Part shown: positions 52,600-63,300 of the stretch, in pieces
How positions within the stretch are numbered: the stretch's first letter is position 1
Layout: every line of letters begins with the position of its first letter
NCBI GenBank assembly: GCA_030018415.1
Contig: JASEGC010000002.1
Span: 83,058 to 147,057 of the forward strand
DNA length: 64,000 bases
Direction: 5' to 3'
DNA from: Candidatus Aenigmatarchaeota archaeon
GTDB taxonomy: Archaea; Aenigmatarchaeota; Aenigmatarchaeia; CG10238-14
The notes under the pieces: generated by a model
Told to the model about the DNA's origin: nothing
What the model saw: the letters and a program-made list of their open reading frames with translations, nothing else
Database searches by the model: none
Made by a program: the position numbers and the translations under genes

Positions 52600-54603
52600 T
52601 CATCCGATTAGGTATTTATCTAGGTCTTCTGCACGAATATTTCCAATCCTAAAACTAAGGCATCTTAAATCACAATCTGCTAAACCTAGCTCTGTGGGTC
52701 TATCACAACTTGGAACAGAATGAAATTTAAGAACATTTTCTCCGGGTTCTAATTCCATCTCTTGGGAAATTGTTTTCTTGTTATAGATTTCATGTGTACT
52801 GATCAAGTTACCGTTCAAATACAATTCTAATACCCTCGTTCTGTTGAAAGCTTCTATCTCGAATATGAGGTTTGTCTTTTCTATTTCCCTATTTTTATTG
52901 AACAAAATGAGGGTAGCGTTTTGGCTCACCCACCTCTCATTTTCATTAATTTTTCCATCATGAAATTCTTGAGCATACCAATTATCTCCATAAAGAAAAG
53001 TTTCTATTCTGATAAAACTTAAGATGAAAATTAAAATAAGTACAAATAATATGCATAACCTTTGTCTAAAATTCAAACTTATTTTTCTTAAGATTTCCTT
53101 TCTCCAAATTAAAAACATTATAACGCCTATAGGCACCAAAGACAAAAATGGTATTCGTAGCGCGATAACGCCAACTGAAGGTAAAGAAAAAAGAGATATT
53201 ACTTCTTTTTGTAAAACAGGTGGCGTTAAACCACATGAATGGGGCGTATTTCGAATATCTATCTTTGAGTCAAACAATAAACTTTCGAAGATCATGCTTC
53301 TGGGACCATTTTTAAGGGAAAGAGGTATATAATGATCAAAAATAGGATTCTTTAGAATTTTATAACCTGTAGCAGGATCTGTACCTTCCCAAAATTGTAG
53401 ACCGAGTAAATTGACAAAAATAGACAAGATAAGAAATAATTGAAAAATCCTTATGTTTATCTTTTTTAAGGTAAATAAGAGAGGGATCATTAAAAAGGGG
53501 ATGAAAGTAAACAGATGACGTGCTCCGAAGGAAAATCCATAATTCAAATTACAAACTAAAAACGTGATTAGAATGAAGAGGAATAAGATTATTAGTGCCT
53601 CTGCCTTGTATTTTTTATACATGTAAAAGAAGCCAACAATAGCTAGAGCAAGGATCGGGTAAAAAAAGAATAATCCTACTGAAGGATGCATTAAAGTCAT
53701 AAAGTAGGAATTAAAAAAAGTCATTTTTGGTGTATCGGGTCCAAACCAAACAGGCCTATCCGTATAAGAAAATATAAATCTTATTGAGTCTTTAATTACT
53801 GAGTGATGATAAATTAAAAAAGGTAACGAACCCATAATACATCCTAAAACAAATAGCGGGAGTTTCCTTCTATCAAAGAACAAAATGTAGACTGAAAACA
53901 ACAAGATTGGTATGAGAGCCGTAATTCTGATGACGAATCCGAATCCTACTAAAAGACCGGATAATAAGAAGTATTTTTTTTGAGTTAATCCTCCAGTCTT
54001 TGTTTTGAACAAAAGATAAAAAGCAGAAAATAAAAAAAAGGCTTCAGGCACATGATCAAGGAATACTAAAGCGTATGGAAATGCTAAGCTACCCAAAGCA
54101 AAACTCAAAGTGATTAATAGTCTATGGGTCTCATTTTTAGTGAAATATCTCAAAATTTTATAAATAAGAAGCACTGTAAGAGCAGAAAACAAACTCGAGG
54201 AAAAAACAGTCACTAACACCATTGAGATAAGTAAAAAGGTTCCAGGATTAGGCACATAAATAAGTGGGACATGGGTATGAGTATAATAAACTAAAGCCTC
54301 TGAACCCCTATTCGCAGAAGATAGAGAAAAGAAATTGTAGTAAATGAGATTCCATATTTTGTATATAGGTGTGGCTAAAAAGGACGTCCCAGGGAATTTG
54401 ACGGAATAATAATGCCCATTGTATACAGCCCTATCTCCAGTTTGATTGTAAAAAGAATCGATCTCGAACCTTTTTTCATCCACTATAGCCCGAGTTAAGG
54501 CAAATCTAGACTCTTCGTTCCAACTGGTCCATTGAACAAAAAAAGAGTATATCAGAAAAAAAGTTAGGAATATTTTTATTTCTCTTTTTTTCATCAAATG
54601 CAT
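52600..54603 (-). CDS. Polytopic membrane glycosyltransferase (GT39/ArnT-like) with extra C-terminal domain
   Basis: A 667-residue protein. The N-terminal ~500 residues have about twelve hydrophobic helices, beginning MKKREIKIFLTFFLIYSFF. The first external loop has WNEESRFALTRAIVDEKRFEI with acidic residues where GT39-type catalytic Asp occur, followed by the FPGTSFLATPIYKIW region. The last ~130 residues lie outside the membrane and read as a beta-rich domain (ETNLIFEIEAFNRTRVLELYLNG, then four Cys near the end). ATG 54594 and 54603 are both possible starts. It probably transfers a sugar from a polyprenyl carrier to surface polymer or protein. Confidence 0.78.
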   Translation of the reverse strand: MHLMKKREIKIFLTFFLIYSFFVQWTSWNEESRFALTRAIVDEKRFEIDSFYNQTGDRAVYNGHYYSVKFPGTSFLATPIYKIWNLIYYNFFSLSSANRGSEALVYYTHTHVPLIYVPNPGTFLLISMVLVTVFSSSLFSALTVLLIYKILRYFTKNETHRLLITLSFALGSLAFPYALVFLDHVPEAFFLFSAFYLLFKTKTGGLTQKKYFLLSGLLVGFGFVIRITALIPILLFSVYILFFDRRKLPLFVLGCIMGSLPFLIYHHSVIKDSIRFIFSYTDRPVWFGPDTPKMTFFNSYFMTLMHPSVGLFFFYPILALAIVGFFYMYKKYKAEALIILFLFILITFLVCNLNYGFSFGARHLFTFIPFLMIPLLFTLKKINIRIFQLFLILSIFVNLLGLQFWEGTDPATGYKILKNPIFDHYIPLSLKNGPRSMIFESLLFDSKIDIRNTPHSCGLTPPVLQKEVISLFSLPSVGVIALRIPFLSLVPIGVIMFLIWRKEILRKISLNFRQRLCILFVLILIFILSFIRIETFLYGDNWYAQEFHDGKINENERWVSQNATLILFNKNREIEKTNLIFEIEAFNRTRVLELYLNGNLISTHEIYNKKTISQEMELEPGENVLKFHSVPSCDRPTELGLADCDLRCLSFRIGNIRAEDLDKYLIG

Positions 54604-54661
54604 AAAATTATTATGGATTTTAGTTTTTTTGAATATATTTTACTTGCCGAGCATACAATCT

Positions 54662-56128
54662 TTATAACTTAATCAGTTGAATCAGACGGTTTGCTTTCTC
54701 TTTCATACTTTCTTTTTCTTCAAACACTGGTATCAATTTAATAGACTTAACAAGTCTAGTAAATCTTTTCTTAACAGAGTGATTCATTTTAATTATTCTT
54801 TCATGATATTCCCATAACTCTTCTTCATCCATGTCTTCCAGTTTAATGGTTGGGCCGAATGTAGGGCTGGATAAATCATATGTTAACAAATCTTCTTGAA
54901 TAGTCTCGTACAGATGTGTTCTGGGTAAAGGAGTTGCAAAGCCTGGTGCAATTATATCTGGGTCCAGTTCTCTGAGAAAGTTTAGAGTAGCTTCGATTGT
55001 ACTTCTCGTTTCTCCCGGGTATCCTATTATGATGCTGGTACCAACAATGATGCCTTCCTTTTTACATAGATTCACTGCTTTTTTTATCTGGTCCAGTGTA
55101 ATCCCTTTCTTCATTTTATTCAGAATTTCTTGGCTTCCGGACTCTATACCAAAACAAATAAGATAACAACCAGCAGATCTCATTTTTTTTACTAATTTTT
55201 CATTCACGAGGTTAACTCTTGTCATGCAGTTCCAAACAATATGTAGATTCTTTTTCTTGATAAGATCACAAATCTCATGAACTCTATTCATGTCTACAGT
55301 TAAGGTAGCATCCTTGAATGAAAAGACCCTTGTACCATAGCGATGATAAACTTCTTCTATCTCTTCAACTACATTCTGTGGGCTTCTAAAACGGACTGTA
55401 CTCTTCCATTTAATTGCGTTACAACAAAAAGCGCAGTGATAAGGACACCCCCTACTTGAAATTATACTACCCATTATATAAGAGGGATAATCTTTTTCAT
55501 TAATCAAAGTATCTTTTGCAGGAAAAGGTAAAAGATCCAAGTTTTTGATGAAAGGTCTTGGCAGAGTCTTTGCTATGTTTCTGTTTTTTTTGAACAAGAT
55601 TCCCTTAACATTTTTCAAATCTTTGCCTTTTCTTAAGGCGATTATTAGTTCAAGTAAAGTTAATTCTCCTTCCCCTATAACTACTACATCGAAGTAGGGT
55701 ATTTTTATGGTTTCTTCTGGCATTAATGTTGGTTGCGTTCCACCAACTATTATTGGTGTTTTATTGTTAACCTCTTTTACAATTTTTGCGGTTTTAATTG
55801 CAGATTCCCACATTGATGTTTCAAAGCCTATCCCAACGATGTCTGGAGATTCCTTCTCAACTGTTTTTTGAATTTCTTTCCATATCGTTGAGCTTTTTAG
55901 ATTTTCTTTGTAAAGGGATGCCCTTAAGGTAAACTCAAGTCTTGACTCGTCTTTGATTTTTGGGGGTCCGTGTTGAAAATCGGCATCGTATACTTTAACT
56001 GGAAACCCACGTTTTTTTAAAACCGCAGACAAGTAAAGAAGTCCGATTGGTAGGGAGTAAGCACCATATGCCCCAAGTCCTGAAAGTGGAGGATTTATCA
56101 GCAGAATTTTTAGATTTTCTTTTGACAT
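54662..56128 (-). CDS. B12-binding radical SAM protein
   Basis: A 488-residue protein. The cobalamin domain has LLINPPLSGLGAYGAYSLPIG, KRGFPVKVYDADF, IIVGGTQPTLMPEE and VIGEGELTLLELI. The radical cluster CPYHCAFC is near residue 226, followed by RFRSPQNVVEEIEEV, NCMTRVNLV, GIESGSQEILNKMKKG and IIGYPGETRSTIEATLNFL. This is the general BchE/HpnP-like class and is distinct from the 12.6-23.4 kb family. It is downstream of the rSAM at 56153-57373 by 24 bases, so the two may act on one product. Confidence 0.89.
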   Translation of the reverse strand: MSKENLKILLINPPLSGLGAYGAYSLPIGLLYLSAVLKKRGFPVKVYDADFQHGPPKIKDESRLEFTLRASLYKENLKSSTIWKEIQKTVEKESPDIVGIGFETSMWESAIKTAKIVKEVNNKTPIIVGGTQPTLMPEETIKIPYFDVVVIGEGELTLLELIIALRKGKDLKNVKGILFKKNRNIAKTLPRPFIKNLDLLPFPAKDTLINEKDYPSYIMGSIISSRGCPYHCAFCCNAIKWKSTVRFRSPQNVVEEIEEVYHRYGTRVFSFKDATLTVDMNRVHEICDLIKKKNLHIVWNCMTRVNLVNEKLVKKMRSAGCYLICFGIESGSQEILNKMKKGITLDQIKKAVNLCKKEGIIVGTSIIIGYPGETRSTIEATLNFLRELDPDIIAPGFATPLPRTHLYETIQEDLLTYDLSSPTFGPTIKLEDMDEEELWEYHERIIKMNHSVKKRFTRLVKSIKLIPVFEEKESMKEKANRLIQLIKL

Positions 56129-56152
56129 AACCCAAGTCTCCTATAATATTTC

Positions 56153-57373
56153 TTACATTTCTATACCCTTACTCTCTGCAGAAAACGTAAGCCTTGGGTT
56201 AGATTTTTGTATTCCCACAGTATCGGATGTGAGTCCTTTGTAAGTAACTGGCGTGCAAACATTGCCGATAGAAAGTTGAAGGAAACCCGCTTCTGAAGCA
56301 TCTTCCCTCAATTTCGAAATGTTGAGTAACTTGATAGAATGTTTAAACAAACTTGGATTTTTTAGCATGAACATCAATAACAGGGGTATATTATAGTTCT
56401 CAAGGGCTTTATTGATTTTCTTGAGGTCTTTTAGTTCTATCACTTCTTTAATTCCATTCCTATCCACTCTAAATACTGCATACGGGCCAGGGGTCTGGAT
56501 CGGAAAACGAAGACCAAACTTCTTCAAAAAACGATTCATGTTTATCAAGAATTTTTTAAACTCCACGAAGTATTCCCTTCTTATGCCAGTACGTTTTTCT
56601 AAAATTTTTATTATATCCAACGTGTGCAAATATTTCTTTACATCAACATCAAATTTCCCATAAGGCATGGCTGGAAACAGTCTTAATCCTATGATAAATT
56701 CTCTTTTGTATACAGACAAGGCACAAAATCTCAATAACTCCAGGACTTGATCATCGTTTACTCCGTCGGCTATCGTTGATGACAAAATAGTCTTAATGCC
56801 GAACTTTTGAAGATTTTTGAGAGCGGTTAATTTTAGGTATAGGTGGTTTTTGTCTCCTCTGAGCTTCTCGTGAATTTCTTCCCTAAAACCATCGAAGGAA
56901 AAATGAACCCTTGCTATTCCACTTTCCTTTAATTTTTTGACATACTCAGGATCTGCTAATTTTAATCCGTTCGTGTAGAGTTCCGGTATATTGCCGGAAT
57001 CACGGATCAACCTTATAATCTCGAATATATCGTTCCTGACTGTGGGCTCACCACCAAACAGAGGCACGATTTTATGCTTTCCTATTTTCTTGAGGATATT
57101 TTTTATATCCTCGATGCTCATCTCTTGGAAGACGTCATTCTTTACGTAACAAACGTTACAATTGCTATTGCATTTACCAGTAATGGCTAAAATCACACAG
57201 TGAATTTTTTCTCTTATAAACTTCCAGTCTATCTCTGGGTTCTTGAGAATGTTAATCTCTGATTTACCTAAAATCTTTTCAAACTCATTATAAAAATTTT
57301 TAGATTCTTGGTCTAACTCCAGAAAGCTCTGAATACTCTCTTTTTTTAAAATTTGCTGAATATTTTTTCTCAT
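56153..57373 (-). CDS. Radical SAM protein with GGEPTVR motif
   Basis: A 406-residue rSAM unlike the others in the window. The cluster CNSNCNVC is at residues 68-75 after ILAITGK. PLFGGEPTVRNDIFEIIRL, YTNGLKLADPEYVKKL and HFSFDGFREEIHEKLRG follow. The GGEPTVR form is typical of the MoaA-like subgroup that includes MJ0619 and the tetraether lipid synthase Tes; the assignment to Tes itself is not supported, because its extra cysteine clusters are not evident (only one further NVCTP near the end). Residues 270-330 are family-specific. An inverted-repeat element lies directly upstream. Confidence 0.75.
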   Translation of the reverse strand: MRKNIQQILKKESIQSFLELDQESKNFYNEFEKILGKSEINILKNPEIDWKFIREKIHCVILAITGKCNSNCNVCYVKNDVFQEMSIEDIKNILKKIGKHKIVPLFGGEPTVRNDIFEIIRLIRDSGNIPELYTNGLKLADPEYVKKLKESGIARVHFSFDGFREEIHEKLRGDKNHLYLKLTALKNLQKFGIKTILSSTIADGVNDDQVLELLRFCALSVYKREFIIGLRLFPAMPYGKFDVDVKKYLHTLDIIKILEKRTGIRREYFVEFKKFLINMNRFLKKFGLRFPIQTPGPYAVFRVDRNGIKEVIELKDLKKINKALENYNIPLLLMFMLKNPSLFKHSIKLLNISKLREDASEAGFLQLSIGNVCTPVTYKGLTSDTVGIQKSNPRLTFSAESKGIEM

Positions 57374-57409
57374 GTGTCTGCCTATATATTATTGTTTTAT
57401 CTATATATA

Positions 57410-57470
57410 GGGGTGTGCACAATTAAACACACCCCATTTAATAATATTATGCATGGGGTGACACATGTCA
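57410..57470. promoter_or_regulatory. Nested inverted repeats upstream of an rSAM gene
   Basis: GGGGTGTG (57410-57417) pairs with CACACCCC (57428-57435). The same C-run can pair instead with ATGGGGT (57453-57459), so two hairpins exclude each other, and TGACA-CA-TGTCA follows at 57459-57470. On the minus strand the GGGGTGTG/CACACCCC pair sits immediately before a TATA-like tatatatag, about 40 bases upstream of the start at 57373. This is the place for a repressor or activator site on that promoter. Confidence 0.55.
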
Positions 57471-57492
57471 GTTGTTAGTACATATATATTTT

Positions 57493-58623
57493 TCACATAA
57501 AAAGAGATGTTAATCTTTTTCTCATGGAAGAGTAATATAAACTCATTATAGGTAAGGGGTCTTCGGTGAGCATTCCACCAATTGTCATTTTTCTCTTATA
57601 AATATGGGATAAAGTTGATTTTAATCCTATTTGCTGTAGAAAATAAAAAATTTGATGAGGTAGCATATATGTGATCCCTTCTTTGTATGCTTTGGGATAT
57701 AACTTTCTACCTAAGAAAACTTTGTACAAAATATAAGGTATATCCACACCACACATAAGAGCAAGATCCGTGATCCCGCCCAGTATCCTAGGGTTTATCT
57801 CTAGGGTTTTAGGGAAACCCTTATCATTAATTATAAACTGAGGGGATGCTATTCCTCTCCAATCCAGTTTTCTTAGAATTTTTTTGCAAATTTTGATTAT
57901 CTTACGGTTTTTTTTGCTGATAGGGAACCTTTTACCGAAGCTCAACTCACAACCAAAAAAACTAGAAATATTCGATTTTTCATCCAGAACTAGAATAGAG
58001 GAATAAAAATTTCCTTCAATGTATTCTTGAATTAATGGTTTTTTTCCTAACTTTAACAGCTTTTTACACTCAAGGATGAAATCTTTTGGTCTGTGAAAAA
58101 GATATTTTTCTCGAGTTCCACCACCTCCAATGTTTGGTTTAACTATTAATGGTAGGTCTTCTATTTTAATTATTTTTTTTATATCATCTTCAGATTTCGG
58201 AAAATACGTTCTCGGTGTGGATATTTTATGCTTTCTACAGAAGTTAATAAACTTAACCTTGTCGCAAATTATCATGAGATTCTCGTGTTCTGGAAGGAAC
58301 ACGGATGAATTTATACAATCCCTATACTTGGATATAGGAATCAAAGTGTTTTCTGAATTAGGAATTAAAAGGTCAATATCCCATTTTTCAACAAGCGATT
58401 TAATATCATTCAGAAATTTCTTCTCTTGTTTTTCAGTTGAAATTGGATTAAAATTCTCATAATTTAAGGACGAATGTACTGCAAAACCACAGGTATATTT
58501 AGAGTAAAAACCTATTGCAGAAGGATACTCTGATGTTGCAAACAATTTTATTCCCTTTCTTCCAAGAGATTGTATCATGCCTAAGACAGAAAATCCTTCA
58601 GCATTTGTGACTAAAACGTTCAT
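57493..58623 (-). CDS. ATP-grasp ligase
   Basis: A 376-residue protein. The N-terminal MNVLVTNAEGFSVLGMIQSLGRKGIKLFAT is the pre-ATP-grasp fold. PLIVKPNIGGGGTREKYLF is the ATP-grasp Lys and glycine loop, LIQEYIEG the hinge strand, and TLEINPRILGGITDLAL the Mg-binding Glu/Asn block. These enzymes join a carboxylate to an amine or thiol through acyl phosphate. Neighbouring rSAM genes on both sides (gaps of 119 and 12 bases) suggest it adds an amino acid or other group to the same product. The specific substrate is not evident. Confidence 0.87.
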   Translation of the reverse strand: MNVLVTNAEGFSVLGMIQSLGRKGIKLFATSEYPSAIGFYSKYTCGFAVHSSLNYENFNPISTEKQEKKFLNDIKSLVEKWDIDLLIPNSENTLIPISKYRDCINSSVFLPEHENLMIICDKVKFINFCRKHKISTPRTYFPKSEDDIKKIIKIEDLPLIVKPNIGGGGTREKYLFHRPKDFILECKKLLKLGKKPLIQEYIEGNFYSSILVLDEKSNISSFFGCELSFGKRFPISKKNRKIIKICKKILRKLDWRGIASPQFIINDKGFPKTLEINPRILGGITDLALMCGVDIPYILYKVFLGRKLYPKAYKEGITYMLPHQIFYFLQQIGLKSTLSHIYKRKMTIGGMLTEDPLPIMSLYYSSMRKRLTSLFM

Positions 58624-58635
58624 ACTAACTCCTCT

Positions 58636-59973
58636 CTACAAAGCAGGTATCGGAATACAATCCAAGTAATTCTTTAAACTTTGGGAGGGGGGACGAGCAT
58701 AGTCATGTATTTCCTTAATTTCTTCTTTTTTCATGTGACTTTTAATAACGAGATGAAGTGTATCAAACAGTGAAAAATCTCTCGTAATTAACATATTTTT
58801 CATTTTATTCCAGAGTGGGGTTCCTGGGAATGGTGTAAGATAATTGACTGCCACATCGCTGTATTGTTTGAGAAATCGAATCTCATTAAGAGCGTTTTGT
58901 TTAGTCTGACCTGGTAAGGGAATCAAATAGGCTGATGCAACTTTCAACCCTAATTGATTAGAATATCTTAATAACATTTTACATTTTTTTATGTATCCTA
59001 TAGGATTTTTAGTTTTATTCAGGAATTTTAATGAAACAGGCAATAGGGACTCTACCCCGACATAAAGATCTGTAAAACCTGCACTTTTCATCATTTTTAA
59101 TATTTCAATATCTACAAAATCGATATGACATCTTGCTATCAATTGGGAAAATTCTAATTTCCTGTTTTTAATTTCTTCACAGATTCGTTTAACATTTTTT
59201 TTAGAAATTGAAAAATTAGGGTCACTAAATCCCACGAGATTCTTACTGTTAGATAGGATCTCTAACTCATCCACAACTTTTTTTGGATCTCTAAATCTAG
59301 GATAAGAATACCATCGAGATTCCGGACAAAATATACATCTCATTGGACATCCTCTTGATGCTAAGACCGAATATCTTGGAGGGTATTTAAAATGAATAGG
59401 TTTACATTTTTCCCAAGCGGGAAATGGTAAAGAATCTAAGTCTTTGATGGGTTTTTTTGGATTAACATAAATTTTTCCATTTTTCTTGTATGCTATACCA
59501 TCAATCTCTGATAGTTTTTTACCTGAAACAAGATCAAGCAGGGGCTTTTCGCTTTCGCCAATAAGAGCAAAGTCAATAAGGTGTTTATCCAAAACTTCTT
59601 TATACATAAAAGAGCCGACAAATTGTTCGACAACAATCTTTACGTTTGGATTAATGTCCTTACAAAACTTAGCGAATTCAATTATAGTCGAATAATGGTG
59701 AAAATGTGATGAAAACACAAAATATTCATAACCATCTATAAATTTCTTCAAAATTTTCTTTCGTTTAAAAGGAATACAAGTGGCCAGATCTAGAATATCA
59801 CACTCATATCCCTTTTCAGCTAGATAAGAAGCTAACCTTACAGCGTGTGATGGTCGTACATATGAATGGATAAAATCAAAAGGAATAACTTTGAATAAAA
59901 TCTTGCTCATCTTTGGGAGATTTTGGAGGGTTCTAAGGCTACCAGTAGGATTTATTATAAGGGTAGGTTTCAT
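58636..59973 (-). CDS. B12-binding-type radical SAM protein
   Basis: A 445-residue protein. The N-terminal part is a diverged cobalamin fold (SHAVRLASYLAEKGYECDILDLATC, then ALIGESEKPLLDLVSG). The radical cluster CPMRCIFC is near residue 209 in LASRGCPMRCIFCPESRW, followed by YPRFRDPKKVVDELEIL, IARCHIDF, LYVGVESLLPVSLKFLNKTK and YLIPLPGQTKQNALNEI. It begins a leftward set with the ATP-grasp gene 12 bases away. Neither the substrate nor the B12 requirement is certain, as the N-terminal domain is short. Confidence 0.84.
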   Translation of the reverse strand: MKPTLIINPTGSLRTLQNLPKMSKILFKVIPFDFIHSYVRPSHAVRLASYLAEKGYECDILDLATCIPFKRKKILKKFIDGYEYFVFSSHFHHYSTIIEFAKFCKDINPNVKIVVEQFVGSFMYKEVLDKHLIDFALIGESEKPLLDLVSGKKLSEIDGIAYKKNGKIYVNPKKPIKDLDSLPFPAWEKCKPIHFKYPPRYSVLASRGCPMRCIFCPESRWYSYPRFRDPKKVVDELEILSNSKNLVGFSDPNFSISKKNVKRICEEIKNRKLEFSQLIARCHIDFVDIEILKMMKSAGFTDLYVGVESLLPVSLKFLNKTKNPIGYIKKCKMLLRYSNQLGLKVASAYLIPLPGQTKQNALNEIRFLKQYSDVAVNYLTPFPGTPLWNKMKNMLITRDFSLFDTLHLVIKSHMKKEEIKEIHDYARPPSQSLKNYLDCIPIPAL

Positions 59974-60068
59974 GACTATCCAACTAGTTGTTAAAGTTTA
60001 TTATTTTAATTTAATTATTAAAATAAACCAATTTCGAGCTCGATAGATTTTTCAATACTTCAATACAT

Positions 60069-60338
60069 CTAACGTTTTTCTAAACGTTTTAATTTTTTTT
60101 CTATTCTTCTTACCCTTTCAAGTATCTCAAGTATTGGGGGATTTCTATCTATTTGTGTTTTTGTAAACTGTTGCATGTACTTAACTTTTGTATCCAATAT
60201 ATACCCAATAAACCAAACTAAAGCAATACCAGTTGGAACAGTTATTAGTACAATGCTTAAGGCATCAAAAGGTAAAAAAACTCTCAATTTGTCACTTACA
60301 GCTAAAACCAATAGGATAAAGTTGACTATTGTGAACAA
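60069..60338 (-). CDS. Small membrane protein with C-terminal coiled coil
   Basis: An 89-residue protein. Two hydrophobic segments (FTIVNFILLVLAVS and LSIVLITVPTGIALVWFIGYIL) precede a basic coiled coil (ILERVRRIEKKLKRLEKR). It overlaps the end of the large surface-protein gene by 13 bases and follows it on the same transcript, so it may help to anchor or assemble that protein. I do not recognise the family. Confidence 0.6.
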   Translation of the reverse strand: MFTIVNFILLVLAVSDKLRVFLPFDALSIVLITVPTGIALVWFIGYILDTKVKYMQQFTKTQIDRNPPILEILERVRRIEKKLKRLEKR

Positions 60339-63300
60339 ACTTCAGCATACTGGAAAGAAGCATTTTTGACGCCACAACATGAATATGGTTTAATTTTTGC
60401 AATAACTGAATTTCCTATGGTATAATTTTCTTCAATGAATTCTGGTATTCCAAAGCTAAAGTTTGATATGGGACTGAAGGTAGTAACATTTATTGTAATA
60501 CGGGTATTCCTAGGTAGGGGAAAGTTAATACAATGTGAAGTACCAGAGAAATTCGTATAATTAAATTCCATTCTTGATGTATATGAAAATTCAAGAAGAT
60601 TAAATGTGGAAGATAGCTTCACTCTTCCCCAACGCGTTAATAAATTTCTACGAGATTCTTCGGAAGGTATCCAACTACCATTAAGAGTTTTCAATTGTCC
60701 AGATTGATTATTGAGCAATACTTGCATATACCAGTTTGATGAGTTCAATTCACAGTCACTGAATGGTTCCAAATAAAAACCAGGATATTCGTTTGGAACA
60801 CTACGTAATACGACTGGATTCTGATTGTAAGTGTTTTCAAGTTCATATAGAACATCTTCATATGGACATTTTTCTAAGACAGAATCCGTTACTTTTGGGT
60901 AATCGAGACAATCTTTTGATATGAATCCCATAAAATTCAAGTAAGATTTTTTGATGGAAGAATTTAAAGTTACATTCGATTCAAGGGATAAAATCCCATC
61001 TGGTCTCAGTTCTACAGTTTTATTCTCGTAAAACCAGTTTAATTGGGTGCCATTATAATAGCTATCCAGTTGAGCAACCTTTATCTCGTTAGCTGTTTCA
61101 TTGTACAGCTCTAATACATCTTGGATATTCTGTTTCACAGCATCAGCCCATCTAAAGTTCGTTGTTATCACATCATTCTTATTAAACTGACCTGCCAGTA
61201 GCAACAGATCAACAGGAGCATTATACTCACTGTGATGCTCAACAGAAAGGTTGTAGTCTAGATCATTCCTAACACCATTCTTCCAGTAGCTATCATTCCA
61301 TTCCAGTTCAGCCCAACTCTCAGTCTCATTATCAAAAACAGCATACTTCCTAGAGACAAGATCGTCTTGAGTGTATAAAAGATCTAAAGAAGTATCGTTT
61401 AAAGCATGTTCTTGCCATCCAGCCCACGGCTCCCAGAAAGATGTTGTGTTAACTCTAAAAGTATCGTTATCGTACGTCAGGTTAACCCTTATATCATGAG
61501 TCTTAATCTTTATGTAGGAGTCCGTTATATTTTTGTTCCCAAGATTCTCAAGAGTTACTGTCCCTAAAATCTCAGGATAATCTTCTCCAAGATAATACTC
61601 TACTCTAACATCCACAGTGTAACCAGCATACTTCAGCTCAGCATTTCCTGTCAAGTTCATGTATGTTGTGAAGTTCGTCGAGTTATACCAAACCCAGTCA
61701 AAAGAATTCCCACAGAACTCATGCCAATTGTTACCGAAGTATAAACCTATGCAAACATCATTCTTCGCCCAATAATTCTGGATATCGTCTACCCTCTGTT
61801 CTGCGTTTGTAGCATTAAAGTAATAATCATTCAATGTATTGTTTATCGAATAATAATCAATAGTTCTATCGTATTCAATCTTTGTCCTAGGATCTATGGT
61901 AACAGGATAAACTCTCGCAGAATCGTTCAACCAAGAGTAAGGTGTTTTAAGAACGATATAAAGCTTACCACCAGTCTTCTTGAATTGGTACGTCAAAGGT
62001 TGAGTGGAAACGTTCGTTTCGTTCAAATCTTCAGCGTATGGCTTGGGAAGGTAGAATAACACATCTCCAGTAGTCTTGTCCTTGAAATCAACTCTGTTTG
62101 AAGTGGTCTTCGTAGTCTTCTTGTCCCAAACTTGACCGTCTATGTATATGTCAACAGTATCGCTGTAATCTATGAGAAAGTCTAAATCTAAAGTTGGGTT
62201 CCCACCAGTGATAATGTAACTTTCTGGTGTTGGAAGTATATCCTTGCTCTTCAAGACCAATCTTTCCTTCAAACCATCACTTAAATAAATAAAACTGAGG
62301 TTATAGCCGCTACCGAATATGTTTGGATAGAGAAACTCATTGTTTGTCGGTATGCCTGTCACTGCCTGTGTTTTGTTTATCTGTTGAATTTGGTCTAAAT
62401 CATTCCTGTAGTTCAGACTGAAGGGTTGGTAAAGAACATAACCAGTCTTGTGGGGTTGTTCACCTTTTCTAGAAGTATTGTAGAAGTACCTAACCGTTCC
62501 AGCCACAGTAGGGTCGTTCTTAAAGTGTGCCTCATAAACCCCCTTGACAACGCAGTAATTGTAGTTGATCGTGCAACCTGAGCTACCTAAAGTCGAGTTG
62601 ATAGGTTGCCATCGATTAGCATAATAATAGTTAACAGGTTTCTGATAGTTTATCATCATCTTACTTCCGTCAGTATAAGATACTGTGGCTGTCATTTCAG
62701 CACAAGTTACGTTAGCATCACTACAATTGTATGGTTGTTCCAATTCTTTTGTTGGCTCAGAAACTATAACATCCCAAGGACCACTCTGCTGACCTTCCAT
62801 CTCTGAAAAGAAATCATACTTTGCGGGCGGACTAGTCCTCTGTGGGCTTTTTATGAGATACCATCTAGATACAGAACTGGAAACACTGTCGATACTCCAC
62901 TCTATCTTGCTATAGCTAGAGTTGAAAACATTCGTTATCCCACCGTTAGGATTTGTAACAGTCCAATCTACTGGATAATAATCAATTAAGTTTGCGTTCT
63001 GTACGGGTTTAGAAACTATTGCTGTTATCGTCATGTTAACATCTGTTAAGGGAGGTGCTTTATGCTGGCCACATTTTTGGCAACCCAGATTTCGGTCAAA
63101 GGTTATTGTTAGTGGGGGCATTGTGGTCGTTGTTGCTAACGTGGTTGTTGTCGTGACCGTAGTCGTGGTTGTTAAGATAGTTGTGGTTACTGGTATCGTA
63201 GTTGTTGTACCAGTGATCGTGGTGGTTATTATAGTTACAGTAGTTGTGGTTTTCTCTGTGGTGAGTTCTTCTACCCCAACCCTAGTAGTCGTTGTTAACG

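Noticed and set aside
56153..57373. Tetraether lipid synthase (Tes)
   Set aside because: The GGEPTVR motif fits the wider group, but the additional cysteine clusters expected of Tes are not visible, so only a general rSAM call was made.
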